In this document: in pieces, positions 25,924 to 33,390 of the stretch
Layout: every line of letters starts with the position of its first letter
How positions within the stretch are numbered: the first letter of the stretch is position 1
Assembly (NCBI RefSeq): GCF_002975175.1
Contig: NZ_PCNZ01000001.1
Location: forward strand, 186,001 to 250,000
Direction: 5' to 3'
Length of the DNA: 64,000 bases
Source of the DNA: Bacillus sp. MYb209
GTDB lineage: Bacteria; Bacillota; Bacilli; Bacillales; Bacillaceae_G
Notes under the pieces: generated by a model
Told to the model about the DNA's origin: nothing
Databases searched by the model: none
What the model saw: only the letters and a program-made list of their open reading frames with translations
Program-made: the position numbers and the translations under genes

Positions 25924-26064
25924 TCAATTATTAGAACCACTATATGCTACATGTCGTTTCTCAATTCGTTCTTCTATCTCTTTCATATTCTCTTTATTAC
26001 TTAATAATGATTGTTTATTTTCAATTAATAATTGTTTAAAGGATTTTCTCACTTTTTTTCGCAT
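25924..26064 (-). CDS. fbpB: FbpB-family small basic protein
   Basis: A 46-residue product from the ATG at 26064, nine bases after AAGGAGG, reads MRKKVRKSFKQLLIENKQSL and ends with KEIEERIEKRHVAYSGSNN. The basic N-terminus and short amphipathic helix match the FbpB (Fur-regulated basic protein) family, whose B. subtilis member works with the small RNA FsrA in iron sparing. No clear Fur box is seen upstream here, so iron control is unproven. Overlooked easily because of its size. Confidence 0.72.
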   Translation of the reverse strand: MRKKVRKSFKQLLIENKQSLLSNKENMKEIEERIEKRHVAYSGSNN

Positions 26065-26205
26065 TTTCATTTTCCTCCTTGGGGGATGGTTTATATAAAA
26101 GATAAGGAATTATCTGCGTGTTCTTATAATAATTGATTGTTGTGAAATCTATTTGAACTTCATATGAAAATCCCGTTTATTTTCTGACAACTTTGTGAAC
26201 AAAAA

Positions 26206-26241
26206 AGAAAGGCCGATTAAAAATATTTAATCGACCTTTCT
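26206..26241 (-). terminator. Terminator of ypcP
   Basis: Arms GAAAGGCCGATTAAA and TTTAATCGACCTTTC with one mismatch; followed by TTTTTTGTT on the minus strand. Confidence 0.85.
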
Positions 26242-26246
26242 ACTTC

Positions 26247-27113
26247 TTACAACATATTTATTAATATTTCAGGTCTTCCCCAATTCATTTCTTCACAAAC
26301 GAATCTAAGTTTTTCTTCATCCATTGTGTGTAACCCTTCTTCTAATGAACATGAGATTGGAACTTCACAGTGAATTTGTGCTAATTGTAATGAAATATTT
26401 AAGTTCTCTAAATCACTTTCAATCTTTGTGCGCTGCGCTTTTGTTAATGATGCTATATTTTCTAGTACAGCCGATACTGTGCCATATTCTTGAATAAGCT
26501 TATACGCTGTTTTTTCACCAATACCTTTTACACCCGGATAATTATCACTTGTATCTCCCATGAAAGCTTTCGCATGCACGATTTGCCAAGGTTCTACACC
26601 TTTCTCTTCCATGATTTTTTCCGGTGTGTAATACTCGTAATTTCCAATTCCTTTACGAAGAAGCATAACTGTAACATTCGTATCAACAAGTTGAAGTAAA
26701 TCTGTATCACCTGTCAAAATATAAACTTCCGCTTCATTGCAATATTGTTTTGCAAGCGTACCGATACAATCATCCGCTTCATAACCTTTCATACCGATTA
26801 CAGGCATAGATAATTTCGCAGTTATTTCTTGCACTAAATCAAATTGCGGAATTAATTCTTCCGGCGGTGCTGCACGATTTGCTTTATAATTCGAGAAAGA
26901 TTCCGTTCTAAATGTCGTACTTCCCATATCCCAGCACGTTACAATGTGCGTTGGTTCGATTGCTTGTTTTGCTGTTAATAAATGCTTCATATAACCATGA
27001 ATCCCATTCGTCGGGGTACCATCTTGTCGTTTCATAAATTGTCCATATACACTTGTTGCGTAAAAAGCACGAAATAATAGTGCCATACCATCAACTAACA
27101 ATACTTTTTTCAT
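26247..27113 (-). CDS. ypcP: 5'-3' exonuclease/flap endonuclease YpcP
   Basis: The product has 288 residues from the ATG at 27113 after AGGAGAGG; an extended frame lacks a site. PolA-type 5'-nuclease motifs: LLVDGMALLFRAFYA, GYEADDCIGTLA, TGDTDLLQL, and MGDTSDNYPGVKGIGEKTA with the helix-hairpin-helix. These acids bind the two metal ions. Such enzymes remove Okazaki-fragment flaps and RNA primers, backing up DNA polymerase I. B. subtilis YpcP is also called FenA. Confidence 0.9.
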   Translation of the reverse strand: MKKVLLVDGMALLFRAFYATSVYGQFMKRQDGTPTNGIHGYMKHLLTAKQAIEPTHIVTCWDMGSTTFRTESFSNYKANRAAPPEELIPQFDLVQEITAKLSMPVIGMKGYEADDCIGTLAKQYCNEAEVYILTGDTDLLQLVDTNVTVMLLRKGIGNYEYYTPEKIMEEKGVEPWQIVHAKAFMGDTSDNYPGVKGIGEKTAYKLIQEYGTVSAVLENIASLTKAQRTKIESDLENLNISLQLAQIHCEVPISCSLEEGLHTMDEEKLRFVCEEMNWGRPEILINML

Positions 27114-27139
27114 AATTCCTCTCCTACTAACAAAAAATA

Positions 27140-27167
27140 ATAACCTCACGTTATCACGTAAGGTTAT
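27140..27167 (-). terminator. Terminator after the ATPase-fragment gene
   Basis: Stem ATAACCTTACGT / ACGTGAGGTTAT on the minus strand followed by TATTTTTTG. Confidence 0.8.
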
Positions 27168-27245
27168 ATATAGATTACCATTCTACGTTTTTGTTCAACT
27201 TTGTCTATTATACATTGTTTTTGTATATTTAGCATCATTAACACA

Positions 27246-27971
27246 TTAAGACATTCTACCGCAACAAGTATGAAGTATTCCTGAATACGTATTTTTACCT
27301 GTCGAAACAACTACAGCCTTTGCATTTCCGCCAACAATATACGTACCTTTGAAACATACATTTTCAAGTTCAAGTGGATTATAGTCTTTCATCCGTTTTA
27401 ATGGAATAAATCGTTTACGTTCAAGATGGTAGCAACTTTCAAATTTCTCAATACTAGCATCGTTTCCTGTCAGCATAGATTCATTTACTAATAAACCATT
27501 TGCATAAATAATACGTACATCTGCTGGCACTGTATCGCCCTCTGAAAGAAAAATCATATCTCCAGGTACAAGCTCTTGTACTGGTAATTTCATCATTTTC
27601 AGTTCACTGTTTAACCCTGTTACGCTACAACCAGCTACTCTAGAAACAGTAACTGTTTCACATTGTAATTCATCACGCACATTTTGTTTTGAAAGACCTG
27701 GGATCATTCCACTTAGCTTCATCATTACTTCCGCAATACGCACTCTTTTTGAAGTTAATTCATTTCGGCCATATACTTGAATACGCTGTTGTGCCTCTTT
27801 CATAGATAGTCCGTCTCTTGTTGTTTTAAAATACGCAAATACAGATTTTACATCTCTTGTTGCGATTTCAATTAATAGATCTTTATTTTTTTGAAGCATT
27901 GTTTGTTCTTTCATTGCTTTTTTACTTAATTTATACGGAGTGTTACCCACACTTTTATTTACATATAACAT
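27246..27971 (-). CDS. Membrane-less fragment of an MgtA-like P-type ATPase (actuator domain only)
   Basis: An unbroken 241-codon frame starts at ATG 27971 behind AAAGGAGGAG. It has the cation-ATPase N-terminal domain (SVFAYFKTTRDGLSMKEAQQ), then jumps from YGRNELTSKR to an actuator domain (LPVQELVPGDMIFLSEGDTV, PADVRII, NPLELENVCFKGTYIVGG, STGKNTYSGI). Helices M1 and M2, expected between these, are absent, and the frame ends before M3, so no P-domain (DKTGT) or membrane segment exists. The dephosphorylation motif TGE reads TGN (LTGND). It cannot pump ions. It sits behind an intact M-box Mg2+ riboswitch and may be a decayed or repurposed gene. Confidence 0.82.
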   Translation of the reverse strand: MLYVNKSVGNTPYKLSKKAMKEQTMLQKNKDLLIEIATRDVKSVFAYFKTTRDGLSMKEAQQRIQVYGRNELTSKRVRIAEVMMKLSGMIPGLSKQNVRDELQCETVTVSRVAGCSVTGLNSELKMMKLPVQELVPGDMIFLSEGDTVPADVRIIYANGLLVNESMLTGNDASIEKFESCYHLERKRFIPLKRMKDYNPLELENVCFKGTYIVGGNAKAVVVSTGKNTYSGILHTCCGRMS

Positions 27972-28071
27972 ATTATCGTCTCCTCCTTTACAACATAGGA
28001 AGAAACGCTTTGTTTCTCAATTTATCCACTTCACCGTGAAAGTGTCTAGCGCTTAAATACTCGAATAAACG

Positions 28072-28176
28072 CTACATTATGATAAATATAGAGGGAGGAA
28101 CAAGTCGTTTCCTGCCTACATCATATATTTTTGATTTGAAGTATATGGGTAACGGAACCGAGTCAGAATTTGACAT
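28072..28176 (-). CDS. Possible 34-residue leader peptide between M-box and ATPase fragment
   Basis: An ATG at 28176 preceded by AGAGGAGGTGAGG opens a frame reading MSNSDSVPLPIYFKSKIYDV and ending PPSIFIIM, stop at 28072. Strong ribosome-site strength and the presence of several prolines recall short Mg2+-transporter leader peptides, but no homologue is recognised. It lies downstream of the riboswitch terminator and about 100 bases before the ATPase-fragment start. Confidence 0.45.
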   Translation of the reverse strand: MSNSDSVPLPIYFKSKIYDVGRKRLVPPSIFIIM

Positions 28177-28242
28177 GCTCCTCACCTCCTCTTTAATTTT
28201 TTAGTTATAATCTATACTATGAAATTACTCATAGCTTGCTAA

Positions 28243-28279
28243 CAAAAAAGACCCTTACTCATAAGAGAGCAAAGGTCAT
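28243..28279 (-). terminator. Riboswitch-controlled terminator (M-box expression platform)
   Basis: Imperfect stem with GACCTTTGCTC and GACCC-type arms (28250-28277) followed on the minus strand by TTTTTTGTT. It lies just after the M-box aptamer, where Mg2+ binding is known to favour termination. Confidence 0.75.
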
Positions 28280-28327
28280 TGCATACACAAATAAGCGATT
28301 CCTAATATAATACAATTAGAAATCTAC

Positions 28328-28490
28328 GGACCTCTCCCTCGCCGAGTTTTAGCACTGTATAGCATAGGTTCATTACCAGCTACGTTAAGAAAAACCTTAA
28401 TTCGATCATTCCTGTTGACCCATTGGCGTCTCTCGACATTTTTGGGCAGTAGCATTTCTCTATACAGGAGCCTCACCTAACAGAGACTTA
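28328..28490 (-). promoter_or_regulatory. M-box (ykoK) Mg2+-sensing riboswitch
   Basis: On the minus strand the leader contains the conserved M-box blocks in order: TTAGGTGAGGCTCCTGTAT, GCTACTGCCCAAAAATGTCG, AGACGCCAATGGGTCAACAG, TTAACGTAGCTGG, then CCTATGCTATACAGTGCTAA. These form the Mg2+-binding three-helix bundle upstream of mgtA/mgtE-type genes. All blocks are intact, although the gene it controls here encodes only an ATPase fragment. Confidence 0.93.
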
Positions 28491-28507
28491 TTTTAATTAC
28501 ATAGAAA

Positions 28508-28536
28508 ATGTTACTCTTATTTAAAATAGATGTCAA
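28508..28536 (-). promoter_or_regulatory. Sigma-A promoter of the M-box transcript
   Basis: TTGACA (28531-28536, consensus) and TAACAT (28508-28513) are 17 bases apart. Transcription would start near 28500, right before the aptamer. The remaining 28537-28667 shows no gene. Confidence 0.8.
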
Positions 28537-28667
28537 CACTTTGTATGGAAACTTTTCCTTATTACAAAAACTATCTCGAGTTTAGTACACTAATACGCAT
28601 CCTGCTCAGCGTTCGGCTACATAAATTAATTGAACACATATTGAGAAAAAATTAGCACATGAAAAAT

Positions 28668-28697
28668 AAAACCCTTACGTTAAAATGTAAGGGTTTT
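28668..28697 (-). terminator. Terminator of the DUF350 operon
   Basis: Stem AAAACCCTTAC / GTAAGGGTTTT overlapping the end of the last gene; T-run on the minus strand. Confidence 0.85.
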
Positions 28698-29082
28698 AAT
28701 ATGTTACACAACCAGCAATTACAATTCCGATGGAAAGTGATAAAAACATAAGGAAAAGACCAACTGCTTGATTATCTTCTTCAAGGCTTTTATTAATATT
28801 AAAACGTGGTGTAAGCCATTCCGCTAAATAAAAGACAATAATTTGAGCTAATATCCCAACAGCTCCCCATGAAACCATATCAAGAATTGAAATAGAATTA
28901 GCAGCCGTTGAATATAAAACGATAGCAAGACCAAGTAGTCTTCCTCCAAGTACATAGCTTACCGCTTTATTCCCTTGAGCCATTAACTTAAATTCCTTAA
29001 CTTTCGTTGTCACTTCCATAAGAAAAAGACCGATACACAAAAGTGCAAGTGATACTGCTAAATATAGTAAAAAATTAATCAT
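28696..29082 (-). CDS. DUF350 four-helix membrane protein
   Basis: The 128-residue protein has four membrane helices (FLLYLAVSLALLCIGLFLME; LLGLAIVLYSTAA; AVGILAQIIVFYLAEW; LFLMFLSLSIGIVIAG) with the DUF350 pattern. Its ATG overlaps the stop of the ATP-grasp gene (ATGA), so it is translationally coupled. DUF350 proteins regularly accompany glutathionylspermidine synthase-like ligases (as E. coli YjfL with YjfC). Function is unknown. Confidence 0.85.
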   Translation of the reverse strand: MINFLLYLAVSLALLCIGLFLMEVTTKVKEFKLMAQGNKAVSYVLGGRLLGLAIVLYSTAANSISILDMVSWGAVGILAQIIVFYLAEWLTPRFNINKSLEEDNQAVGLFLMFLSLSIGIVIAGCVTY

Positions 29083-30314
29083 TTATTTTCCTCCTTCTTA
29101 ATACCTACCGGTAAATAATATGATTCATTTCCCGTAATTTTTTCTCCAGCACGTATACCGATGCTGCTCGCTTTTCCAGCAATTAAAAACGCCCCAAACA
29201 CGTACGACAGCTTCTCAATTCCTTTTTCAGTCTCCAAAAATAAAACTGGAAGCTCTGTATATTTCTGGAATATAGGAGGTGACGATTTATACGTTTCATG
29301 TGCATTTCGAATCATAACGTTTGTATCCTTATCACGAATCGTAATCGTGTCACCTTCTCTACCGAACGAAGGTTTTTGAACGAAAGGACTTTTCCCCAAA
29401 AATAAATCTGGCTCTAAATATGTAGGAAGCATATATTCTTTAATCCACTTTTGTTCCTCACTTGTGTAAAAAGCACCTTCTTCTGCTAATCCCCAAATAA
29501 GACATTGAATTGATTTTGGCTGAAGTAAAAAGGACGACAAAGGATTTATAATAAAAAGCTTTCCTTCTTTTACAAGTTGCAAGAGTTCCACTCCCACCAA
29601 ATCCCCCGTTTCGGGATCTTGATCTTCAATCAAGTCTTCAATTGGATATGTTTGGCGATACAAAATATCAATTGGTACACCATCTCTATCTACTAAAGCA
29701 TCGGCTGTAATTCTAAGTTCTGTCATTGGCATCACTTTATTTTCAACATGACATAGTTGGCTCAAATACATAGTCGTATTCCAATCTTCTATATGTTCAT
29801 GATGAGCTGTGAAAACAACATTTGGATCTTCCATTCCTTTTGCAAACTCCATTACGGCTTTTGTAATACCAGAAGAAAGTAAGCGCTCTTGATTTGCATT
29901 TGGATCATCATAGTCAAGTTCTTCACAAACTTTTCCATTCATTTGAAAGCATTCCACAATAAAAGTTGGCGTGTCACTATTAAACTCAAGCATTTTAATA
30001 CGATTATCATCTGTTAAAGCAAAATCAAATCGTGAAATAACAGATTCAGGATACATTCCTTTCAGTCTAATAAAAGGCAAGCTTGCAGTTGGAAAACCGA
30101 GTTCAAGAAGCTGTTCATTAGATAAATTCCGAAGAAGTCTAGCAGTCTTAAAAAATATTTTCCCCATTCGTACAGTTGCTAATTGCAATTGTTTCATCGT
30201 TTGCTCTGTTATTGGGAAAACTTGAAACAAACTATACTCACATTCATATAAATCCGACCAGAAGTGCGGATAATTCGAATAAAATTCTTTTCGTTTCTTT
30301 ATGTATTGCGACAT
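29079..30314 (-). CDS. Glutathionylspermidine synthase-like ATP-grasp ligase (YjfC/YgiC type)
   Basis: The 411-residue protein has ATP-grasp synthetase features: SRFDFALTDDNRIKMLEFNS, EFNSDTPTFIVE near residue 110, INPLSSFLLQPKSIQCLIWG, and FVQKPSFGREGDTI near 300 (Lys and Gly-rich ATP loop). It lacks the amidase domain of bifunctional GspS. Relatives probably join an amine to a carboxylate using ATP, but no physiological substrate is known. The ribosome site GGAGG lies within the end of the upstream lipoprotein gene. Confidence 0.87.
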   Translation of the reverse strand: MSQYIKKRKEFYSNYPHFWSDLYECEYSLFQVFPITEQTMKQLQLATVRMGKIFFKTARLLRNLSNEQLLELGFPTASLPFIRLKGMYPESVISRFDFALTDDNRIKMLEFNSDTPTFIVECFQMNGKVCEELDYDDPNANQERLLSSGITKAVMEFAKGMEDPNVVFTAHHEHIEDWNTTMYLSQLCHVENKVMPMTELRITADALVDRDGVPIDILYRQTYPIEDLIEDQDPETGDLVGVELLQLVKEGKLFIINPLSSFLLQPKSIQCLIWGLAEEGAFYTSEEQKWIKEYMLPTYLEPDLFLGKSPFVQKPSFGREGDTITIRDKDTNVMIRNAHETYKSSPPIFQKYTELPVLFLETEKGIEKLSYVFGAFLIAGKASSIGIRAGEKITGNESYYLPVGIKKEENK

Positions 30315-30317
30315 ATT

Positions 30318-30629
30318 TTAACCTCCAAATCCACCTTTTGAACCGCTTCCAATTCCACCTTTAAATTCGGCCGAAGATTGATAAGTTTTAAACTCTGATG
30401 AATTTTTGAAGGTGGATTTATTTTGATAGTATTTACCACCATAAAAGTAATGTCCACGATAACCTGAACTACTATCATCACACTGCCAAACACCAAGTTC
30501 ATCATCCCAATCCCAATCAGAACAACTAGTATCATTCGGTTCGGGGGGAATATCTTGCGCACAGCCAAATAAAGTGCCCGTCATTAAAGATGTCAGGACA
30601 CCACCTACTAGCCATTTCGTTTTTGTCAC
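30318..30629 (-). CDS. Small lipoprotein with Gly-rich C-terminus
   Basis: The 103-residue protein has a lipoprotein signal peptide (KWLVGGVLTSLMTGTLFGCA) with lipid-modified Cys23. The mature part holds two further cysteines, tyrosines and WDWDDELGVWQCDD, and ends GGIGSGSKGGFGG. It is the first gene of a three-gene operon with the ATP-grasp ligase and DUF350 protein, an arrangement like E. coli yjfM-yjfC-yjfL. Anchored outside the membrane. Role unknown. Confidence 0.8.
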   Translation of the reverse strand: MTKTKWLVGGVLTSLMTGTLFGCAQDIPPEPNDTSCSDWDWDDELGVWQCDDSSSGYRGHYFYGGKYYQNKSTFKNSSEFKTYQSSAEFKGGIGSGSKGGFGG

Positions 30630-30712
30630 CTTTGCACTCCCCTTTTCAAATTATATTTCTATTATATAAGATGTCATGATAAAGTAGAAGAAAAAGGAAG
30701 AAGAGGGATAAA

Positions 30713-31162
30713 ATGCGATTGGAATACCGGCTCAATGATGAAACTAACGGGTATCCGGCTTTATGGAACTACGCAAATATTTCTAATTCTGAAATTGTCG
30801 CGCGCATGACTTGTGAATATTTTATAAAAGATGGAAATACATATGTCGTTACTGCAACTTCAGTAGATCCAGACGGGACAGCAGTGTTATATATACAAAA
30901 AGAAGTTTTTTTCAACGATCCTTCAGATCCTACATACTCGCACATAGGTTTTGAAATTAGAGAACTAAAGGAAGCAAGCTCAATTATGATAGAAAGTAAA
31001 GATGTGTGGAATTACGAGGACATCTTACCCTCTCTCCATTCAGATATTATATATATTCAACGGGATGGAATACATTTGGAATTCACCCTAGATTCAAGAG
31101 AAATTGATGAAGACCGCAAGTGCTATATTTATTATGGGAACTTTACAGGTAAATCGAGATAA
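30713..31162 (+). CDS. Hypothetical protein
   Basis: The 149-residue acidic soluble protein begins MRLEYRLNDETNGYPALWNY and contains CEYFIKDGNTYVVTATSVDP and DGIHLEFTLDSREIDEDRKC. AGAAGAGGG lies before the ATG. It is divergent from the lipoprotein operon, sharing an 80-base promoter region. No family is recognised. Confidence 0.7.
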   Translation: MRLEYRLNDETNGYPALWNYANISNSEIVARMTCEYFIKDGNTYVVTATSVDPDGTAVLYIQKEVFFNDPSDPTYSHIGFEIRELKEASSIMIESKDVWNYEDILPSLHSDIIYIQRDGIHLEFTLDSREIDEDRKCYIYYGNFTGKSR

Positions 31163-31183
31163 CATGAGCATATTTATTCAACA

Positions 31184-31216
31184 AAAAAACCTTACGTATA
31201 AAACGTAAGGTTTTTT
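31184..31216. terminator. Bidirectional terminator shared with the 6S-like RNAs
   Basis: Arms AAAAAACCTTACGT and ACGTAAGGTTTTTT. It can end both the plus-strand hypothetical gene and the minus-strand RNA pair. Confidence 0.88.
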
Positions 31217-31405
31217 ATATAGTCCCACATATGCCGTTATCTATAGATGTCCATAAACCTGCTCTCACAGGTGGATGTTCTCACAAATGTTTGTAACTTC
31301 CTTCTTAAAAAGATGGCCTGCTATCTACATCTAAATATTGAACTTCCATATTATACTTATTGGTTTAAGACATACACAAGCTACGTACACCGTAGGAATT
31401 TTATA
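31217..31405 (-). ncRNA. 6S RNA-like, second tandem copy
   Basis: About 189 bases on the minus strand homologous along their length to the copy at 31421. They share CCTACGGTGTACGTAGCTT near the 5' end, GTATGTCTTAAACC, GAAGTTCAATATTTAG, GTGAGAACATCCACCTG and a final GGCATATGTGGGA. Closing ends pair with bulges, as in 6S RNA. No own promoter is clear, so it may be cut from a joint transcript with the first copy. Confidence 0.6.
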
Positions 31406-31420
31406 TACTGTTAGTTGAAA

Positions 31421-31610
31421 TAAGACCCCCGCAAATGCCGTCCCTCGTAAATGTCCAAAAACCCGCTACTCGCAGGTGGATGCCCTCACAGTTACCGTAT
31501 ATCTTCCTCCACAAAGAAGGCTTGATAATGGTCACTAAATATTGAGCTTCCGTAAAACTAACATCGGTTTTAGACATAAATAAGTTACGCACACCGCAGG
31601 ATGTATTATT
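31421..31610 (-). ncRNA. ssrS: 6S RNA-like, first tandem copy
   Basis: About 190 bases with a 6S architecture. The ends pair (CCTGC/GCGGG, GGTGT/GCATT, CGT/ACG); an inner stem pairs ATGTC-AAAACC with GGTTTTTGGACAT; a hairpin lies in the middle (CCTTC/GAGG region); and a small CCACCTGC/GCGGGT hairpin lies on the 3' side of the bubble. The segment TTAGTTTTACGGAAGC recalls the product-RNA template region of B. subtilis 6S-1. 6S RNA sequesters sigma-A RNA polymerase by mimicking an open promoter. Covariance scoring was not possible. Confidence 0.65.
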
Positions 31611-31621
31611 TACTTGTCGTT

Positions 31622-31650
31622 ATATTATCACATTGTTTCCAATGTGTAAA
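31622..31650 (-). promoter_or_regulatory. Promoter of the tandem 6S-like RNAs
   Basis: TTTACA (31645-31650) and TAATAT (31622-31627) with a 17-base spacer, placing the start about 10 bases before the first RNA copy. Confidence 0.75.
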
Positions 31651-31721
31651 ATATAATATTTTTGAAGCAATCTCTTGCTTGTGACCTTATTTTAATACAA
31701 ATTATTTTTGCATGCAAGTGA

Positions 31722-32555
31722 TTAATCTTCTTCTTTTGCAATTTGATTTTCTGGATAAGAAATCCAATCACTCCAGCTACCTGTATACAATTTAACATTT
31801 TGAAAACCAGCTAATTTTAATGCAACTATGTTCGGACACGCTGTAACACCAGAACCACAATATACGATTGTTTCCTTCTCTTTATCAAGATTTTGGAAAC
31901 GCCCTTGCTGTTCCTCTTCGTTTTTAAAGTGTCCCGATTCTAAAATTCCATCTTTCCAAAAATAGTTTACTGCCGTCGGAATATGCCCTGCCTTCGAATC
32001 AACGAGTTCTTCCGCACCAGCATAACGTTTTGGTTCCCTAGAATCAATTAATGTCATATGTGCATCTGCACCAATTTTCCCTCTCACATCTTCCATCGTT
32101 ACAAGCATATTTTCTTGTATTTCCGGTATAAAAGGTTTTCGTGCAATAGCTGGGATATTCGACGTTGTTTGTAATCCATTCTCTTTCCAAGCTGGAAATC
32201 CACCGTCTAATATATACACTTTCTCATGTCCTACATAGTTTAATAACCACCATAAACGAGAAGCCATTGCACCAGCTTGACTATCATACGCAATTACTGT
32301 CGTATGTTCATCAATTCCAGCTTGTGAAAGCTTGTCTGCAAACTGCTCTATACTTGGTAATGGATGGCGACCACCATGTTCTATTACAGAACTTGATAAA
32401 TCTAAATTTAAATCAAAATATAACGCATGAGGAATATGTTCTTCCTCATACTTCTCTTTACCCCAATTTGGATTCGCTAAATCAAAACGACAATCGACTA
32501 TACGGACATGTTCATCTTCTAAATGCTCACGCAACCATTCGACTGTAACAATCAT
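31722..32555 (-). CDS. 3-mercaptopyruvate-type sulfurtransferase (two rhodanese domains)
   Basis: The 277-residue protein has two rhodanese domains. The first keeps VRIVDCRFDL but an inactive loop (DSQAGAMASR); the second has the active Cys233 in VYCGSGVTAC. The CGSGVT loop is typical of mercaptopyruvate sulfurtransferases rather than thiosulfate rhodaneses. It transfers sulfur to acceptors such as cyanide or thiols in the cytoplasm. It follows ypbS with a two-base gap, so they are co-transcribed. Confidence 0.9.
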   Translation of the reverse strand: MIVTVEWLREHLEDEHVRIVDCRFDLANPNWGKEKYEEEHIPHALYFDLNLDLSSSVIEHGGRHPLPSIEQFADKLSQAGIDEHTTVIAYDSQAGAMASRLWWLLNYVGHEKVYILDGGFPAWKENGLQTTSNIPAIARKPFIPEIQENMLVTMEDVRGKIGADAHMTLIDSREPKRYAGAEELVDSKAGHIPTAVNYFWKDGILESGHFKNEEEQQGRFQNLDKEKETIVYCGSGVTACPNIVALKLAGFQNVKLYTGSWSDWISYPENQIAKEED

Positions 32556-32557
32556 CC

Positions 32558-32830
32558 TTAACGCCCTTCTTTCTCGTGCACGCGACCTACATACTCCATA
32601 ACCATATCTGTTGTAACAAGTTTACGCTGCGGCGCAACGCCGCGTTTTGCAAGGTCATTAATTTGCTGTGTTACCATATTAATTGCATCAACTGAGAAAT
32701 GTTTTCCATTTGATGCAAGTGCGATCGTAGCCTCAATCGCTGCTTCGCGTTGCGCATCTAATTGTAAAAATATTTTTACAATCTCATTTTGTTTACGAGA
32801 ATGTGCTGTAATTGCTTTATGTACTTCCAT
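32558..32830 (-). CDS. ypbS: DUF2533 family protein (YpbS-like)
   Basis: The 90-residue helical protein begins MEVHKAITAHSRKQNEIVKI and has AINMVTQQINDLAKRGVAPQ. The pattern agrees with DUF2533, which I associate with B. subtilis YpbS, and the gene lies near dynA as ypbS does. No function is established. First gene of an operon with the sulfurtransferase. Confidence 0.7.
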   Translation of the reverse strand: MEVHKAITAHSRKQNEIVKIFLQLDAQREAAIEATIALASNGKHFSVDAINMVTQQINDLAKRGVAPQRKLVTTDMVMEYVGRVHEKEGR

Positions 32831-32857
32831 CTTCTCTTCCCCCTAAATAATTTATAC

Positions 32858-33319
32858 TTATTTGTTTAATTCCATTGCAAGCCGAATCATATCACGACAT
32901 ACAATTCCATTTTCAATAATCTCTTCTTCATAATGCTTCGAAAAGTAATCAAAATCAATAGAAAAAATCCGAAATCCACATTTTTGATATAACGCAAGTT
33001 GTGAAACACTAGAATTACCTGTACCAACTTCAAGCTTGTACATATTATATTCTTTAGCTGTTTCTATTGCATGCAACAATAACTTCTTACCAATACCTTT
33101 TCCTTGCATATGTTCTACAATCGCAATATTCATAATTTCCATCGTCTTTGGTCTTGTTTCCAAAAGCACATAGACACCGATAACTCTTTCTTCTTGTTTA
33201 GCTACATACATAAGTCCTCTTTGTACATATGCATTAATTTGACTTTCACTTGGATCAGCAAGAAGCAATAAAGATTTCGGTATAGCTTCTTTTGAAATCC
33301 GCTCTATTACAACAGACAT
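32858..33319 (-). CDS. GNAT family N-acetyltransferase
   Basis: The 153-residue single GNAT domain has the acetyl-CoA loop EHMQGKGIGKKLLLHAIETA and the motif VGTGNSSVSQLALYQKCGFR, as in YvbK-like enzymes. AAGGAGG precedes the ATG. Target unknown. It is a single gene upstream of ypbS on the same strand. Confidence 0.85.
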   Translation of the reverse strand: MSVVIERISKEAIPKSLLLLADPSESQINAYVQRGLMYVAKQEERVIGVYVLLETRPKTMEIMNIAIVEHMQGKGIGKKLLLHAIETAKEYNMYKLEVGTGNSSVSQLALYQKCGFRIFSIDFDYFSKHYEEEIIENGIVCRDMIRLAMELNK

Positions 33320-33390
33320 AAAAATTCCTCCTTCTCTATTGTTCTAAACCCCCCTTGTCTACCATAGATAATAGAAAGGAGGGATTCACC

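Noticed and set aside
26065-26246. Fur box for the fbpB-like gene
   Set aside because: GATAATTCCTTATC near 26100 keeps too few consensus positions to call.
31401-31592. 63-codon open frame on the minus strand
   Set aside because: It lies within the first 6S-like RNA copy and its sequence is explained by RNA structure; no ribosome site.
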